From JACDCA01 sp963810305 (GTDB taxonomy: Bacteria; Acidobacteriota; Vicinamibacteria; Vicinamibacterales; 2-12-FULL-66-21): a stretch of DNA of 64,000 nucleotides. Below the pieces are notes generated by a model, which worked only from the letters and a program-made list of their open reading frames with translations, was not told where the DNA came from and searched no databases. Each line of letters opens with the position of its first letter. The first letter of the stretch is position 1. This document shows positions 36,051 through 43,784 of this stretch, piece after piece. The stretch is taken from assembly GCA_963810305.1 (NCBI GenBank), contig CAWEMY010000007.1, positions 248,001-312,000 on the forward strand, given 5' to 3'. The position numbers and the translations under genes were made by a program.

Positions 36051-36175
36051 TGCTTGGTTTTGCGGGCGACCCGGCTCCCCAGCAACTCACGGCTCCCTGC
36101 CGTAAATATCAGGCCGCCTGCGCCAACCAATTGAGCAAGCGGTGTACCCTGGCTTTTCCTAAGAAATCCTCGCAT
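36032..36175 (-). CDS. Candidate 47-residue protein or small RNA ending at the terminator
   Basis: An ATG at 36175 opens MRGFLRKSQGTPLAQLVGAG, GLIFTAGSRELLGSRVARK and a stop within the terminator stem. There is no convincing ribosome-binding site, and third positions are much less GC-rich than in neighbouring genes, so it may be horizontally acquired or not coding. The perfect minus-strand terminator implies a transcript here. I compared it with common riboswitch patterns from memory and found no match. Confidence 0.35.
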   Translation of the reverse strand: MRGFLRKSQGTPLAQLVGAGGLIFTAGSRELLGSRVARKTKQGLMET

Positions 36176-36272
36176 TTCGAAGATCACGCTCACTGCTGAG
36201 GCAACAGATTCGTAATGACGATTACGATATTGAATTCCAGGTACGGCCGGATCGTTTCGTCTCCTCGCGGCG

Positions 36273-37697
36273 TTGCTGCTGCTGGAAGCCCAAGGGTCGG
36301 CTCAGCGTCCCGACTGGGTTCCGAAGCTGCGCGCATGGGTCACCGCGAATCAGCAGCAGATCATCACCGAGCTCGTGGATCTGCTCTCGATCCCGAACGT
36401 CGCTGCCGATCGCGCGAACATCCGGCGCAACGCGGAGCATCTCCGAGGCCTGCTGCAGAAACGCGGTTTCGGCGCCGAGCTCCTGGAAACATCGGGCAAT
36501 CCACTTGTCTACGGTGAATTGAAAGTCCCCGGCGCCCGTCGGACTCTCCTCCTCTACTTCCACTACGACGGCCAGCCGGTGGACGCGAAGCGCTGGCAGC
36601 AGCCGGATCCGTTCAAGCCGGTGATCCGCGACGACAGGATCTACGCCCGGTCCGCTTCCGACGACAAGTCGCCGATCGTGGCAATGCTTTCGGCCATCGA
36701 CGCGCTCAGAGCAGGTGGATTTCACCCGACGTCCAATATCCGCGTCATCCTGGACGGCGAAGAAGAAGCAGGTTCGCCGAGTCTGGTCCCGGCGATCGCC
36801 AGGTATCGCGACAAGTTCGCCGCCGATCTGATGGTCATCCTGGATGGCCCCGAGCATTCCAGCGGACGGCCGACCATCGCATACGGCGCCCGCGGCATCG
36901 CGACCGTCGACCTGACCGTATTTGGACCAAAGGTGGGGGTCCACAGCGGCAATTACGGTAACTGGATTCCAAACCCCGCTCAGCGCCTGGCGCTGCTCCT
37001 GGCATCGATGAAGGACGAGCAGGGTCGGGTGCTCATCGAGGGTTTCAACGACGCTGTCGCGCCACTGACTGCCGAGGAGCGCGCCATGCTCGACGCCGTC
37101 CCGGACGATGCGGCGTCGATGCTGCGCACGTTCGGCGTCGCGGCGCCCGAGGCTGCGTATCCGAAGCTGCAGCTGGGCCTCCAGTATCCGACTTTGAACG
37201 TGCGCGGCCTGTCCAGCGCATTCGTCGGCGCGGGTGCGCGGACGATCATCCCCGACAGCGCCACCGCCGCCATCGACATCCGCCTCGTGAAGGAAACATC
37301 GGGAGACGTCCTCGTCGACAAGCTTCGTGCTCACGTTCGCAAACAGGGCTATCTCGTGATCGATGGCGTGCCGGATGATGAGACCCGGGGGAAGCACTCG
37401 AAAATTGCACGAGTGATCGCCGTCAGCGAGACCAATGCCTTCAGGACGTCGCCGGCCGATCCTCAGGCGCGCGTGCTGGCCGCTTCGGTGCGGGAGGCGC
37501 TTGCGGTCGAGCCGGTCCACTTGCGGACGCTCGGGGGTACCGTGCCGATTGCGCCGTTCGTCCAGGCACTCGGCTTCCCGGCAGTGCTGATGCCGACCGT
37601 GAACTTCGATAACAACCAGCACGAGGAGAACGAGAATCTGCGGCTCAGCAACCTCTTCGAGGCCGTCGTGAAAATTGCCGCTATCCTGAGAATGTGA
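36273..37697 (+). CDS. M20-family metallopeptidase (dipeptidase-like), probably secreted
   Basis: 474 aa from TTG 36273. Metal ligands: LLYFHYDGQPVD, RSASDDKSPIVAML, DGEEEAGSPS, LDGPEH and a C-terminal His in NNQHEENE; dimerisation region VFGPKVGVHSGNYGNWIPNP. The N-terminus LLAALLLLEAQGSAQ-like hydrophobic stretch continues upstream in frame from 36234 without a start codon, so the real start may be lost by an indel or be non-canonical. Cleaves dipeptides or N-acyl amino acids. Length is normal for the family. Confidence 0.87.
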   Translation: MLLLEAQGSAQRPDWVPKLRAWVTANQQQIITELVDLLSIPNVAADRANIRRNAEHLRGLLQKRGFGAELLETSGNPLVYGELKVPGARRTLLLYFHYDGQPVDAKRWQQPDPFKPVIRDDRIYARSASDDKSPIVAMLSAIDALRAGGFHPTSNIRVILDGEEEAGSPSLVPAIARYRDKFAADLMVILDGPEHSSGRPTIAYGARGIATVDLTVFGPKVGVHSGNYGNWIPNPAQRLALLLASMKDEQGRVLIEGFNDAVAPLTAEERAMLDAVPDDAASMLRTFGVAAPEAAYPKLQLGLQYPTLNVRGLSSAFVGAGARTIIPDSATAAIDIRLVKETSGDVLVDKLRAHVRKQGYLVIDGVPDDETRGKHSKIARVIAVSETNAFRTSPADPQARVLAASVREALAVEPVHLRTLGGTVPIAPFVQALGFPAVLMPTVNFDNNQHEENENLRLSNLFEAVVKIAAILRM

Positions 37698-37806
37698 AGT
37701 CGCCGGCAGCCCGCTGACGGCCGGACGGTCGGCGCTCCGGCTGTGTTTGCCCGATTGCCCTGACGAGTTGCAAAGGGGGTCCGCTTGCCGCACACTGGTA
37801 GGGTCT

Positions 37807-37825
37807 GCCCCCGATTTTTGGGGGC
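37807..37825 (+). terminator. Small hairpin before the LolA-like gene
   Basis: GCCCCC and GGGGGC pair across a GATTTTT loop. It lies 22 bp before the start of the next gene, so it could be a terminator of the M20 gene or a leader hairpin; no U-tract follows. Confidence 0.4.
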
Positions 37826-37846
37826 TCCCACCAGGAGTATTCCCGC

Positions 37847-38653
37847 ATGTATGGATCGTTTCGGCGGCTCTGCCGTGCGCTGACCGCTGTTTGCCTCGTC
37901 TCGTTCTCATCGGCCGCGGCCGCCCAGACGGCAGCCCAGGCGCCTAAACCTGATCAAAAGGCCCCCGCCGCCGGAACGCTGCCGAGCGCGCGCAGCATCA
38001 TCGATCGCCATATCGAAGCCATTGGCGGCCGCAAGGCTCTCGCGGCGCTCAACTCGCATCGCATCAAGGGGAAAATGGAAATACCCGCCAACGGCATCTC
38101 AGCCACGATGGAGGTGCTCTCCGCTCGCCCCGACAAGACGATCATCCGCATGAACGTCCCTGGGATGGGTGAGATGTTGGAAGGATTCGACGGCACTCAC
38201 GGCTGGGCCGTGACGCCGATGACCGGGCCGGCGCTGTCGACCGGCGCGGAGCTCGAGGATCGAAAGCACGCGGCCTATTTCGACAGTGAATTGCGCGAAG
38301 AGTCACGCTACGAGTACATGAAGACCGTCGAGAAGACGACCTTCGAAGGGCGGCCCGTCTACAAGATCGTTCTCAAACGGAAGGGTGCCACCACCGAAGA
38401 CGTGGAGTACTACGACGTCGAAACTGGTCTGAGGGCGGGCGCCGAGCTGACGCGGAACACGCCGATGGGCGCAGTCAACGTTGTTGCGATTCAGACCGAT
38501 TACAAGAAGTTCGGCGACGTAATGTTCCCGACGACCATCAGACAGAAAATGATGGGCGCAGAGCAGATCATGACGCTGACCTCCATCGAGCACAACGTCG
38601 TCGATCCTGCGAGCTTTGATCCCCCGGCAGCGATAAAGGCCCTGATCAAGTGA
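37847..38653 (+). CDS. Secreted LolA/outer-membrane-lipoprotein-sorting-like protein
   Basis: 268 aa. Sec signal (LTAVCLVSFSSAAAAQTAAQ), then IIDRHIEAIGGRKALAALNS, an N-terminal pattern frequent in acidobacterial LolA-like or M16-neighbour proteins, followed by the beta-rich core MNVPGMGEMLEGFDGTHGWA and FGDVMFPTTIRQKMMGAEQI. An AGGAG site precedes the ATG. Its stop overlaps the GTG of the S41 peptidase gene, so they are one operon. True lipoprotein chaperone activity is not established. Confidence 0.75.
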   Translation: MYGSFRRLCRALTAVCLVSFSSAAAAQTAAQAPKPDQKAPAAGTLPSARSIIDRHIEAIGGRKALAALNSHRIKGKMEIPANGISATMEVLSARPDKTIIRMNVPGMGEMLEGFDGTHGWAVTPMTGPALSTGAELEDRKHAAYFDSELREESRYEYMKTVEKTTFEGRPVYKIVLKRKGATTEDVEYYDVETGLRAGAELTRNTPMGAVNVVAIQTDYKKFGDVMFPTTIRQKMMGAEQIMTLTSIEHNVVDPASFDPPAAIKALIK

Positions 38654-39969
38654 TACGCCTCCGGGCAATCACCGCCGCGACCGCGCTCTGTGCGTGCGTC
38701 GCAGTGATCCACGCCGATGTCCCGAAGGGGATCGAAACCTTCGACGCCGCGTGGACGATTGTTCGAGATACGCATTTCGACTCGGCGTACAACGGGGTCG
38801 ACTGGAATGCGGTGCGCACTGAGCTGCGTCCGCGAGCCGAGGCGGCGAAGACGACCGGTGAGCTGCGCGGCGTCATTACGGCGATGCTGTCGCGTCTCGG
38901 CCAGTCGCACTTCGCGTTGGTGCCCTCGTCGGCTGAATCAGCCGCAAAAGACGGTTCGGGGGACCCCGGCGGCGGATCGGCGACTCCCGGATTCGACCTG
39001 CGTCTGGTCGGGACCGACATTCTGGTGACCGGCGTGGCTCGCGAGGGCGGTGCCGCGACAGCGGGCGTCAAGCCTGGCTGGCGCCTGACGGCGATTGCCG
39101 GCAGGCCGGTGAAAGACTTGCTACAGAGGCTGCCAGCCGGCCTCAACGACCGACTTCGCGGGCTCGAGGCGTGGCGGTTGATACAGTCGCGTCTTCGTGG
39201 CTTCGAAGGCTCCGCGATCGAGTTGACGTTCGAGGATGGTGCAGGTGCGCAGGTGCAGCGCAGCGTCACGCGGCAGCCGGAACAGGGCCAGCCCGTAACC
39301 GTCGGCAGCCTGCCGACGATGTTCGTGCGCGTCGAGGATGCTGAACACAAGACGCCCGCGGGCCGTCGGGCCGGACTCATCGGATTCAACGTCTGGATGC
39401 CCGTCGTCGACGGACTGTTTCAAAAGGCGGTCGACCGCTTTCGCGACGCCGACGGCATCATCCTCGACCTCAGAGGCAATCCGGGCGGTCTGGCTGCGAT
39501 GCTGATGGGCATCTCGGGTCATTTCGTGAGTGAACGCCGTCCACTTGGCATCATGAAAACGCGGTCGAACGAGCTGCGCTTCGTTGTGAATCCCCGCGAG
39601 GTGGACGCCGAGAGCCGGGCCGTTTCGGTGTACTCAGGCCCGGTTGCCATTGTCGTGGACGCGATGAGCGGCAGCGCCTCGGAATGTTTCACCGGGGGCA
39701 TGCAGTCGATCGGCCGGGCGCGCGTGTTCGGGCAGACGACGATGGGTCAGGCCTTGCCCGCACTCTTCGACAAGCTGCCGAACGGCGATATCCTCATTCA
39801 CGCTTACGGCGATTTCGTAACTGCCGATGGGACGCGGCTCGAGGGACGCGGAGTGATTCCCGATCAAGAGCTTCCTCTCCGGCGCGAAGACCTTCTCGCG
39901 GGTCGCGATCGCTCGCTGGAAGCGGCACTCGCATGGATCGATACGGCGGCGGGTCGGAAATCACACTAA
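38650..39969 (+). CDS. S41-family C-terminal processing peptidase, secreted
   Basis: 439 aa from GTG 38650. Signal peptide (ITAATALCACVAVIHADVP), N-terminal helical S41 domain (FDAAWTIVRDTHFDSAYNGV), a PDZ domain (VGTDILVTGVAREGGAATAG) and the catalytic core with IILDLRGNPGG, IVVDAMSGSASECFTGGMQS (nucleophile Ser) and a Lys/Gln helper in FGQTTMGQALPA, where Lys is not obvious at the expected place. The GTGA overlap links it to the LolA-like gene. Confidence 0.87.
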   Translation: MIRLRAITAATALCACVAVIHADVPKGIETFDAAWTIVRDTHFDSAYNGVDWNAVRTELRPRAEAAKTTGELRGVITAMLSRLGQSHFALVPSSAESAAKDGSGDPGGGSATPGFDLRLVGTDILVTGVAREGGAATAGVKPGWRLTAIAGRPVKDLLQRLPAGLNDRLRGLEAWRLIQSRLRGFEGSAIELTFEDGAGAQVQRSVTRQPEQGQPVTVGSLPTMFVRVEDAEHKTPAGRRAGLIGFNVWMPVVDGLFQKAVDRFRDADGIILDLRGNPGGLAAMLMGISGHFVSERRPLGIMKTRSNELRFVVNPREVDAESRAVSVYSGPVAIVVDAMSGSASECFTGGMQSIGRARVFGQTTMGQALPALFDKLPNGDILIHAYGDFVTADGTRLEGRGVIPDQELPLRREDLLAGRDRSLEAALAWIDTAAGRKSH

Positions 39970-40093
39970 ACGTTGCTGGGTATAGGGTTGCCGGATATAC
40001 GGTTGCGCTTCCGGGAGAGCGTCTGATAGACTGCGTCTACCTGCACGACTGTTTTTCCAGCCCCCACAACAGGCCCTGATTCGGGAGAAATAC

Positions 40094-40783
40094 ATGGAGC
40101 AGCGCCGGCTGCGTCTCGGTGACATCCTGGACGACTACTGTCCTCGTGAGCGTCGCGTGACGAATCACGCGGTGGTCGCGATGATCGAAGAGAGCGTCAA
40201 GCAGACACGCTGCACGACGTGCGACGCGGAGCATCCATATAAGGGTGGCCGCGAGCCGCGCCGGCGCAAAGCGCCGGAAACGTCGGCTTTGTATCGCGAA
40301 GTGCTGGCTGACATGCCGGAAGCACCGCCAACGCCACCGGCCCCCTCGGTATCCGATGGCAACACCCTCGCCGCTTCATCTGAAGTCGAGGCCGTGGCGC
40401 TGCCGGCTGTCGTCACGGATGCCGAAGAGCTCCCTGAGGTTGCCGAACCCCGCGAAGAGGGTCCGGTTCATCGGCCGCTGATCAGGGCAACGCTGCCGCG
40501 TCCCGAAGGACAGAAAGAAACCCGTCAGATCCCGGACTTCACCATCCGTCATAACGCTGGCCGCGGCGGCCAGTTCCGCGGCGACCGTTCCCACCGCGCC
40601 GGGGGCGCGAACGGCAACGGCAACAATGGCAACCGGCCCCATGGCCGTCGCTTCGCGGGCGGGCACTCATCCGGGGCGCCAGGCCGCGGGTCGTCGGGCC
40701 GAGGTGGTGGCGGCGGATTCCGTGGTGGCCCGGGCCAGGGGCAGGGCCCGCAGCGCCACGGCGGAAAAAAGCGCTCGCGGTAA
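40094..40783 (+). CDS. Protein with Cys-rich N-terminus and RGG-type glycine/arginine tail
   Basis: 229 aa. The N-terminal 50 residues (RLRLGDILDDYCPRERRVTN, VKQTRCTTCDAEHPYKGG) contain a CxxC pair plus an upstream Cys, suggesting a small zinc knuckle. A Pro/Glu-rich linker is followed by a long low-complexity tail rich in RGG and GGFRGG repeats, typical of RNA-binding or condensate-forming proteins. An RBS (GGGAGAAA) precedes the ATG. Not recognised as a named family. Confidence 0.7.
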   Translation: MEQRRLRLGDILDDYCPRERRVTNHAVVAMIEESVKQTRCTTCDAEHPYKGGREPRRRKAPETSALYREVLADMPEAPPTPPAPSVSDGNTLAASSEVEAVALPAVVTDAEELPEVAEPREEGPVHRPLIRATLPRPEGQKETRQIPDFTIRHNAGRGGQFRGDRSHRAGGANGNGNNGNRPHGRRFAGGHSSGAPGRGSSGRGGGGGFRGGPGQGQGPQRHGGKKRSR

Positions 40784-40789
40784 ATCCCG

Positions 40790-41771
40790 ATGTCGACGTG
40801 GAGCGCGGTCTTTCTCGGCCTTCTCCTTCTCGGTCAGCAGTCTTCACAGCCAATCAAGTTCGAGCCCAAGGCGGGGGTGCAGACGTTCGCGGTCCGCGAG
40901 CCGGTCCTGCGCCTTCAATCGGGCGCCGTTGTTGAATCGCGCACGTTCTCGCGCCCCGGAGATTATTACGAGCGGACGGGCGGCCCCTGGCCAGGCGAAG
41001 TGGGCCCGTTCTACTTCGAGGGGGCGACACCGAACGACACGCTGGCTCATTCGAATCCTCAAGCTGCGCCTCAATCGTGACACTGCGGTCTCGGCGCTCA
41101 ATCCGAACGGCATCAGCGCGGTAGCGCCCGACGCGCGGACGCGCATGCTGAACGATCCGCTGCCGGCGCGTCGGTTCATCTGGCAGCTCGATCGGACGCG
41201 CAACGTCGGCATTCTCGAGATCCCCAACTCCGCATCCAAGCGGATCGAAGTGCCGTTGCGGCCAATGCTCGGCCGCCTCGCCGTGGCCCCGGCCGGTGAG
41301 GAAGCCTGGGGTGGTCTCTGGCCGGGCAACTTCGGTGGCAACATGGACTCGGCCGACGCGCGCGAGGGGACGACCGTCCATCTGCCGATTTTCCACGACG
41401 GCGCCTACTTCTACTTCGGCGACGTCCATGCTCTTCAGGGTGATGGCGAGATCGTCGGCTCCGGTCTCGAGACGACCGCGGACGTCACGTTCCAGTTCGA
41501 GGTGATCAAAGGCCGCCGCATCCGCTGGCCGCGGATGGAAGACGAGAACGACATCATGGTCGCCGGCAGTGCGCGTCCGCTGGTCGACGCCTTTCGGATT
41601 GCGCAGGTCGAGTTGATCGAGTGGCTCGTCGATGAGTACGGCTTCGACAAGCTCGACGCTTACCAGATCGTGTCGCAGGCCGGCCATACCCGAATCGCCA
41701 ATGTGGTCGACCCCAACTACACGGTGATGGCCAAGTTTCCCAAGAAGCTGCTCCCGCCGAAAACCAGATAG
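40790..41771 (+). CDS. Acetamidase/formamidase family protein (apparent frameshift near 41042)
   Basis: About 327 aa when joined. The first frame has a signal-like start (FLGLLLLGQQSSQPIKFEP), then GGPWPGEVGPFYFEGATPND; the second LIRILKLRLNRDTAVSALNP, IFHDGAYFYFGDVHALQGD, GEIVGSGLETTADVTFQFEV and DAYQIVSQAGHTRIANVVDP, all characteristic of the family. It hydrolyses short amides. Both halves are conserved, so the shift is probably a sequence error. It starts 6 bp after the RGG gene stop. Confidence 0.83.
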
Positions 41772-41789
41772 CTTCCGGCTGTAAGCTCA

Positions 41790-41884
41790 TAGGCAGCCCC
41801 AAAGGGCTGGACGTGCTGACGAACGGGCAGCCCTAAAGGGCTGGACGTCCTGACGAATGGGCAGCCCTAAAGGGCTGGACTACG
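41790..41884. repeat. CAGCCCTAAAGGGCTG element, three copies
   Basis: Copies at 41794-41809 (one substitution, CAGCCCCAAAGGGCTG), 41828-41843 and 41862-41877, period 34, spacers GACGTCCTGACGAATGG. The last copy ends GGACTACGAG, 10 bp before fabI, matching the conserved outer end of this family. Confidence 0.85.
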
Positions 41885-41897
41885 AGGTGGGATGGGG

Positions 41898-42670
41898 ATG
41901 ACAGACCTTTCTGGAAAGACAGGGTTGATCGTTGGCGTTGCCAATAAGCGGTCGATCTCATGGGCGATCGCGAAGGCGGCCGCCGATGCAGGGGCGAGAC
42001 TGGCGGTCACCTACCAGGGAGAACGCCTGGAAGAAAACGTCCGTGAGCTCTGCGCCGGTCTTCAGGATCCGCTGGTCCTTCCTCTGGACGTGACCGACGA
42101 TGAACAGATTGCGAAAGTGTTCGAGGAAGTGGACCGCGGGTTTGGCGGCCTGGATTTCGTCGTGCACGGAGCCGCGTTCGCCCCCGCGAGGAGCTCGCCT
42201 CACCGTTCGTCCAGACATCGCGCAAGGGATTTCGTGTTTCGCTCGACGTCAGCGCCTACTCGCTGATTGCGCTGTCACGCGGTGCGATGCCCTTGATGGA
42301 GCGCCGCGGCGGCGGCAGCATCGTCACGCTGACATACCTCGGGAGCACACGGGTGTTCCACAACTACAACGTCATGGGGGTCGCCAAGGCGGCGCTCGAA
42401 GCCAGCGTGCGGTATCTGGCCGCCGATCTCGGCACCAGGAACATCCGCGTCAACGCGATTTCCGCCGGGCCGATCAAGACGCTTGCGGCATCGGGGATCG
42501 CCGGCTTCACCGACGTGCTGCAGCAGTATCGCGACCGGGCACCGCTGCGACGCACGGTGGACACGGCGGAGGTGGCCGATGCCGCGATGTTCCTGATCAG
42601 CGACGCGAGCCGTGCGGTGACGGCGGAAGTGCTGATGGTGGACGCCGGCTATCACGCCACAGGCATGTAG
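41898..42670 (+). CDS. fabI: Enoyl-[ACP] reductase (NADH), FabI type (apparent frameshift at a C-run near 42180)
   Basis: About 258 aa when joined, from ATG 41898 (41892 also possible). First frame: GLIVGVANKRSISWAIAKA, LVLPLDVTDDEQI, GGLDFVVHGAAFAP; second: REELASPFVQTSRKGFRVSL, DVSAYSLIALSRGAMPLM, Tyr/Lys pair in NYNVMGVAKAALEASVRYLA and NAISAGPIKTLAASGI. It performs the last reductive step of fatty-acid elongation. Restoring one C in the CCCCC run at 42180 rejoins the frames exactly. Essential function makes a real knock-out unlikely. Confidence 0.88.
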
Positions 42671-42699
42671 TTTAGAGCCGCGGTAACATCGGAGGTGCG

Positions 42700-43008
42700 A
42701 TGAAGAGGGCTCCGCGGCTTCCCATGCTGTTCCTCAGTCTGATCCTGCTGACGCCACTCGTGTCCTTCTGCGGCGCGACTACAAGCGGGACTGTCGACGA
42801 CCCTACCATCAGCCAGCGGATCAAGCTGTTGTTTCTGAACGATCCGCTCATCCGCCCGCAGAACATCGAGGTTCAGACGTTCAAGGGCTCAGTCACGCTC
42901 GCCGGTCGGGTCAGCGACAAGCAGGCCGAGGAAAAGGCCATTGCCCTCGCCCGTACTATTCGCGGGGTCAAAGACGTGAAGTCGACGCTGCGAATTCAGC
43001 CGGACTGA
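42700..43008 (+). CDS. Secreted BON-domain protein
   Basis: 102 aa. Signal peptide (LFLSLILLTPLVSFCGATTS) followed by a single BON domain: ISQRIKLLFLNDPLIRPQNI, VQTFKGSVTLAGRVSDKQAE, AIALARTIRGVKDVKSTLRI. BON domains bind phospholipid and occur in envelope-stress proteins. One BON copy is fewer than in OsmY. It follows fabI by 29 bp. Confidence 0.85.
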   Translation: MKRAPRLPMLFLSLILLTPLVSFCGATTSGTVDDPTISQRIKLLFLNDPLIRPQNIEVQTFKGSVTLAGRVSDKQAEEKAIALARTIRGVKDVKSTLRIQPD

Positions 43009-43012
43009 TTTC

Positions 43013-43085
43013 GCGGGTCGCGGGTCGCTGTGCGCAGTTCGCGCCGCGCATCGCGCGCAGCGCACCGCGTTTCATCGTTCATCGT
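43013..43085. repeat. Intergenic array of GCGGGTC/GCGCA-like words
   Basis: Degenerate units (TCGCGGGTCGCGGGTCGC, GCGCGCAGCGCACCGCG) ending in TTTCATCGTTCATCGTTTTC. The last part overlaps the 3' end of the flavoprotein gene and encodes its final residues. Confidence 0.5.
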
Positions 43086-43779
43086 TTTCTTCGACCCTGA
43101 TCCGGCCGCGATCGATCCCGAGCGCGCTCAGCATCTCGGGCACTTCATCCACCATTGCCGCGGGTCCGCACACGAAGCACAGTGTCGCCGGCGTGTCGAT
43201 CAGCGCAGCGAGTTGTGAACTTGTGACCCGTCCGCGATCGCCGCGCCAGCGATCTCCGCCACCCCGTGTAGCGGTGACGATCAACTGCAGCTCACCCCGT
43301 CGGGCCATGCCCCGCAGTTCGCTCAGGTAAGCGAAATCGTCGGGCGTGCGCGCGCTGTAGAGCAGCCTGTAGCTGCCGGCGAGCCGGGTCGCGAACGCGT
43401 GCCTGATCATCGAACGCAACGGCGCGATGCCGGTGCCTCCGGCAATGAAGAGAAAGTGTCGCTCGACTGGGTTGTCGGGAAACGTGAACCGGCCGAAGGG
43501 TCCGCGAACGGCGAGACGCTGACCGCGCGCGGGAGTGGGGAAACCGTCACCCCACCGCTCATGCGCGTCGAGTTTGACCAGGAACTCGATGGTGTGATGC
43601 TGCGCGGTGTCTTCCGGGGCGGATGCGATCGAATAGGGCGCGAGTAGGTTTGCGCCCTCAGGGCCAAGCCGGGCCCACTGCCCGGCGCGGTAGGCGAAGC
43701 CGCGATCGGCAACCGTCAGGCGGACGATCCGCGTAGACGGGCTCGCCCGGCGCACCCCACAGACTGGAAAGACATGCAA
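43072..43779 (-). CDS. Ferredoxin-NADP reductase-like FAD/NAD(P)-binding protein
   Basis: 235 aa from a TTG at 43779, six bases past the stop of the upstream signalling gene. FAD region YRAGQWARLGPEGANLLAPY then SIASAP; NAD(P) region LFIAGGTGIAPLRSMI; C-terminal CFVCGPAAMVDEVPEML. No iron-sulfur or globin domain is attached, so it is the reductase module of an electron-transfer chain whose partner is not visible. Confidence 0.85.
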   Translation of the reverse strand: MHVFPVCGVRRASPSTRIVRLTVADRGFAYRAGQWARLGPEGANLLAPYSIASAPEDTAQHHTIEFLVKLDAHERWGDGFPTPARGQRLAVRGPFGRFTFPDNPVERHFLFIAGGTGIAPLRSMIRHAFATRLAGSYRLLYSARTPDDFAYLSELRGMARRGELQLIVTATRGGGDRWRGDRGRVTSSQLAALIDTPATLCFVCGPAAMVDEVPEMLSALGIDRGRIRVEENDER

Positions 43780-43784
43780 GACCG

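Larger units (their letters stand above)
35940..36214. repeat. Intergenic region with TCAGTAA word array, hairpin and small candidate transcript
   Basis: 35946-36010 is a degenerate array (CAGTGGTCAGTAATCAGTAA, then GAAAACTGAAAGCTGAAAAC). Next comes a strong hairpin (36027-36050) and a minus-strand small candidate gene (36032-36175), entered separately. Beyond 36180 I see no further structure before the peptidase gene. Confidence 0.55.

Noticed and set aside
36050..36175. Known riboswitch (cyclic-di-GMP, cobalamin, ykkC types) in the terminator-bounded segment
   Set aside because: None of the remembered consensus cores fits; no regulated gene follows on that strand.
36214..36290. LacZ-alpha-like start (ATGACGATTACG...GAATTC) suggesting vector contamination
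   Set aside because: The match is loose, the polylinker order is absent, and the flanking sequence is genomic and coding for an M20 peptidase.
36222..37910. 562-codon minus-strand frame opposite the M20 peptidase
   Set aside because: Antisense shadow: its sequence has no recognisable domain and the plus strand has full M20 motifs.
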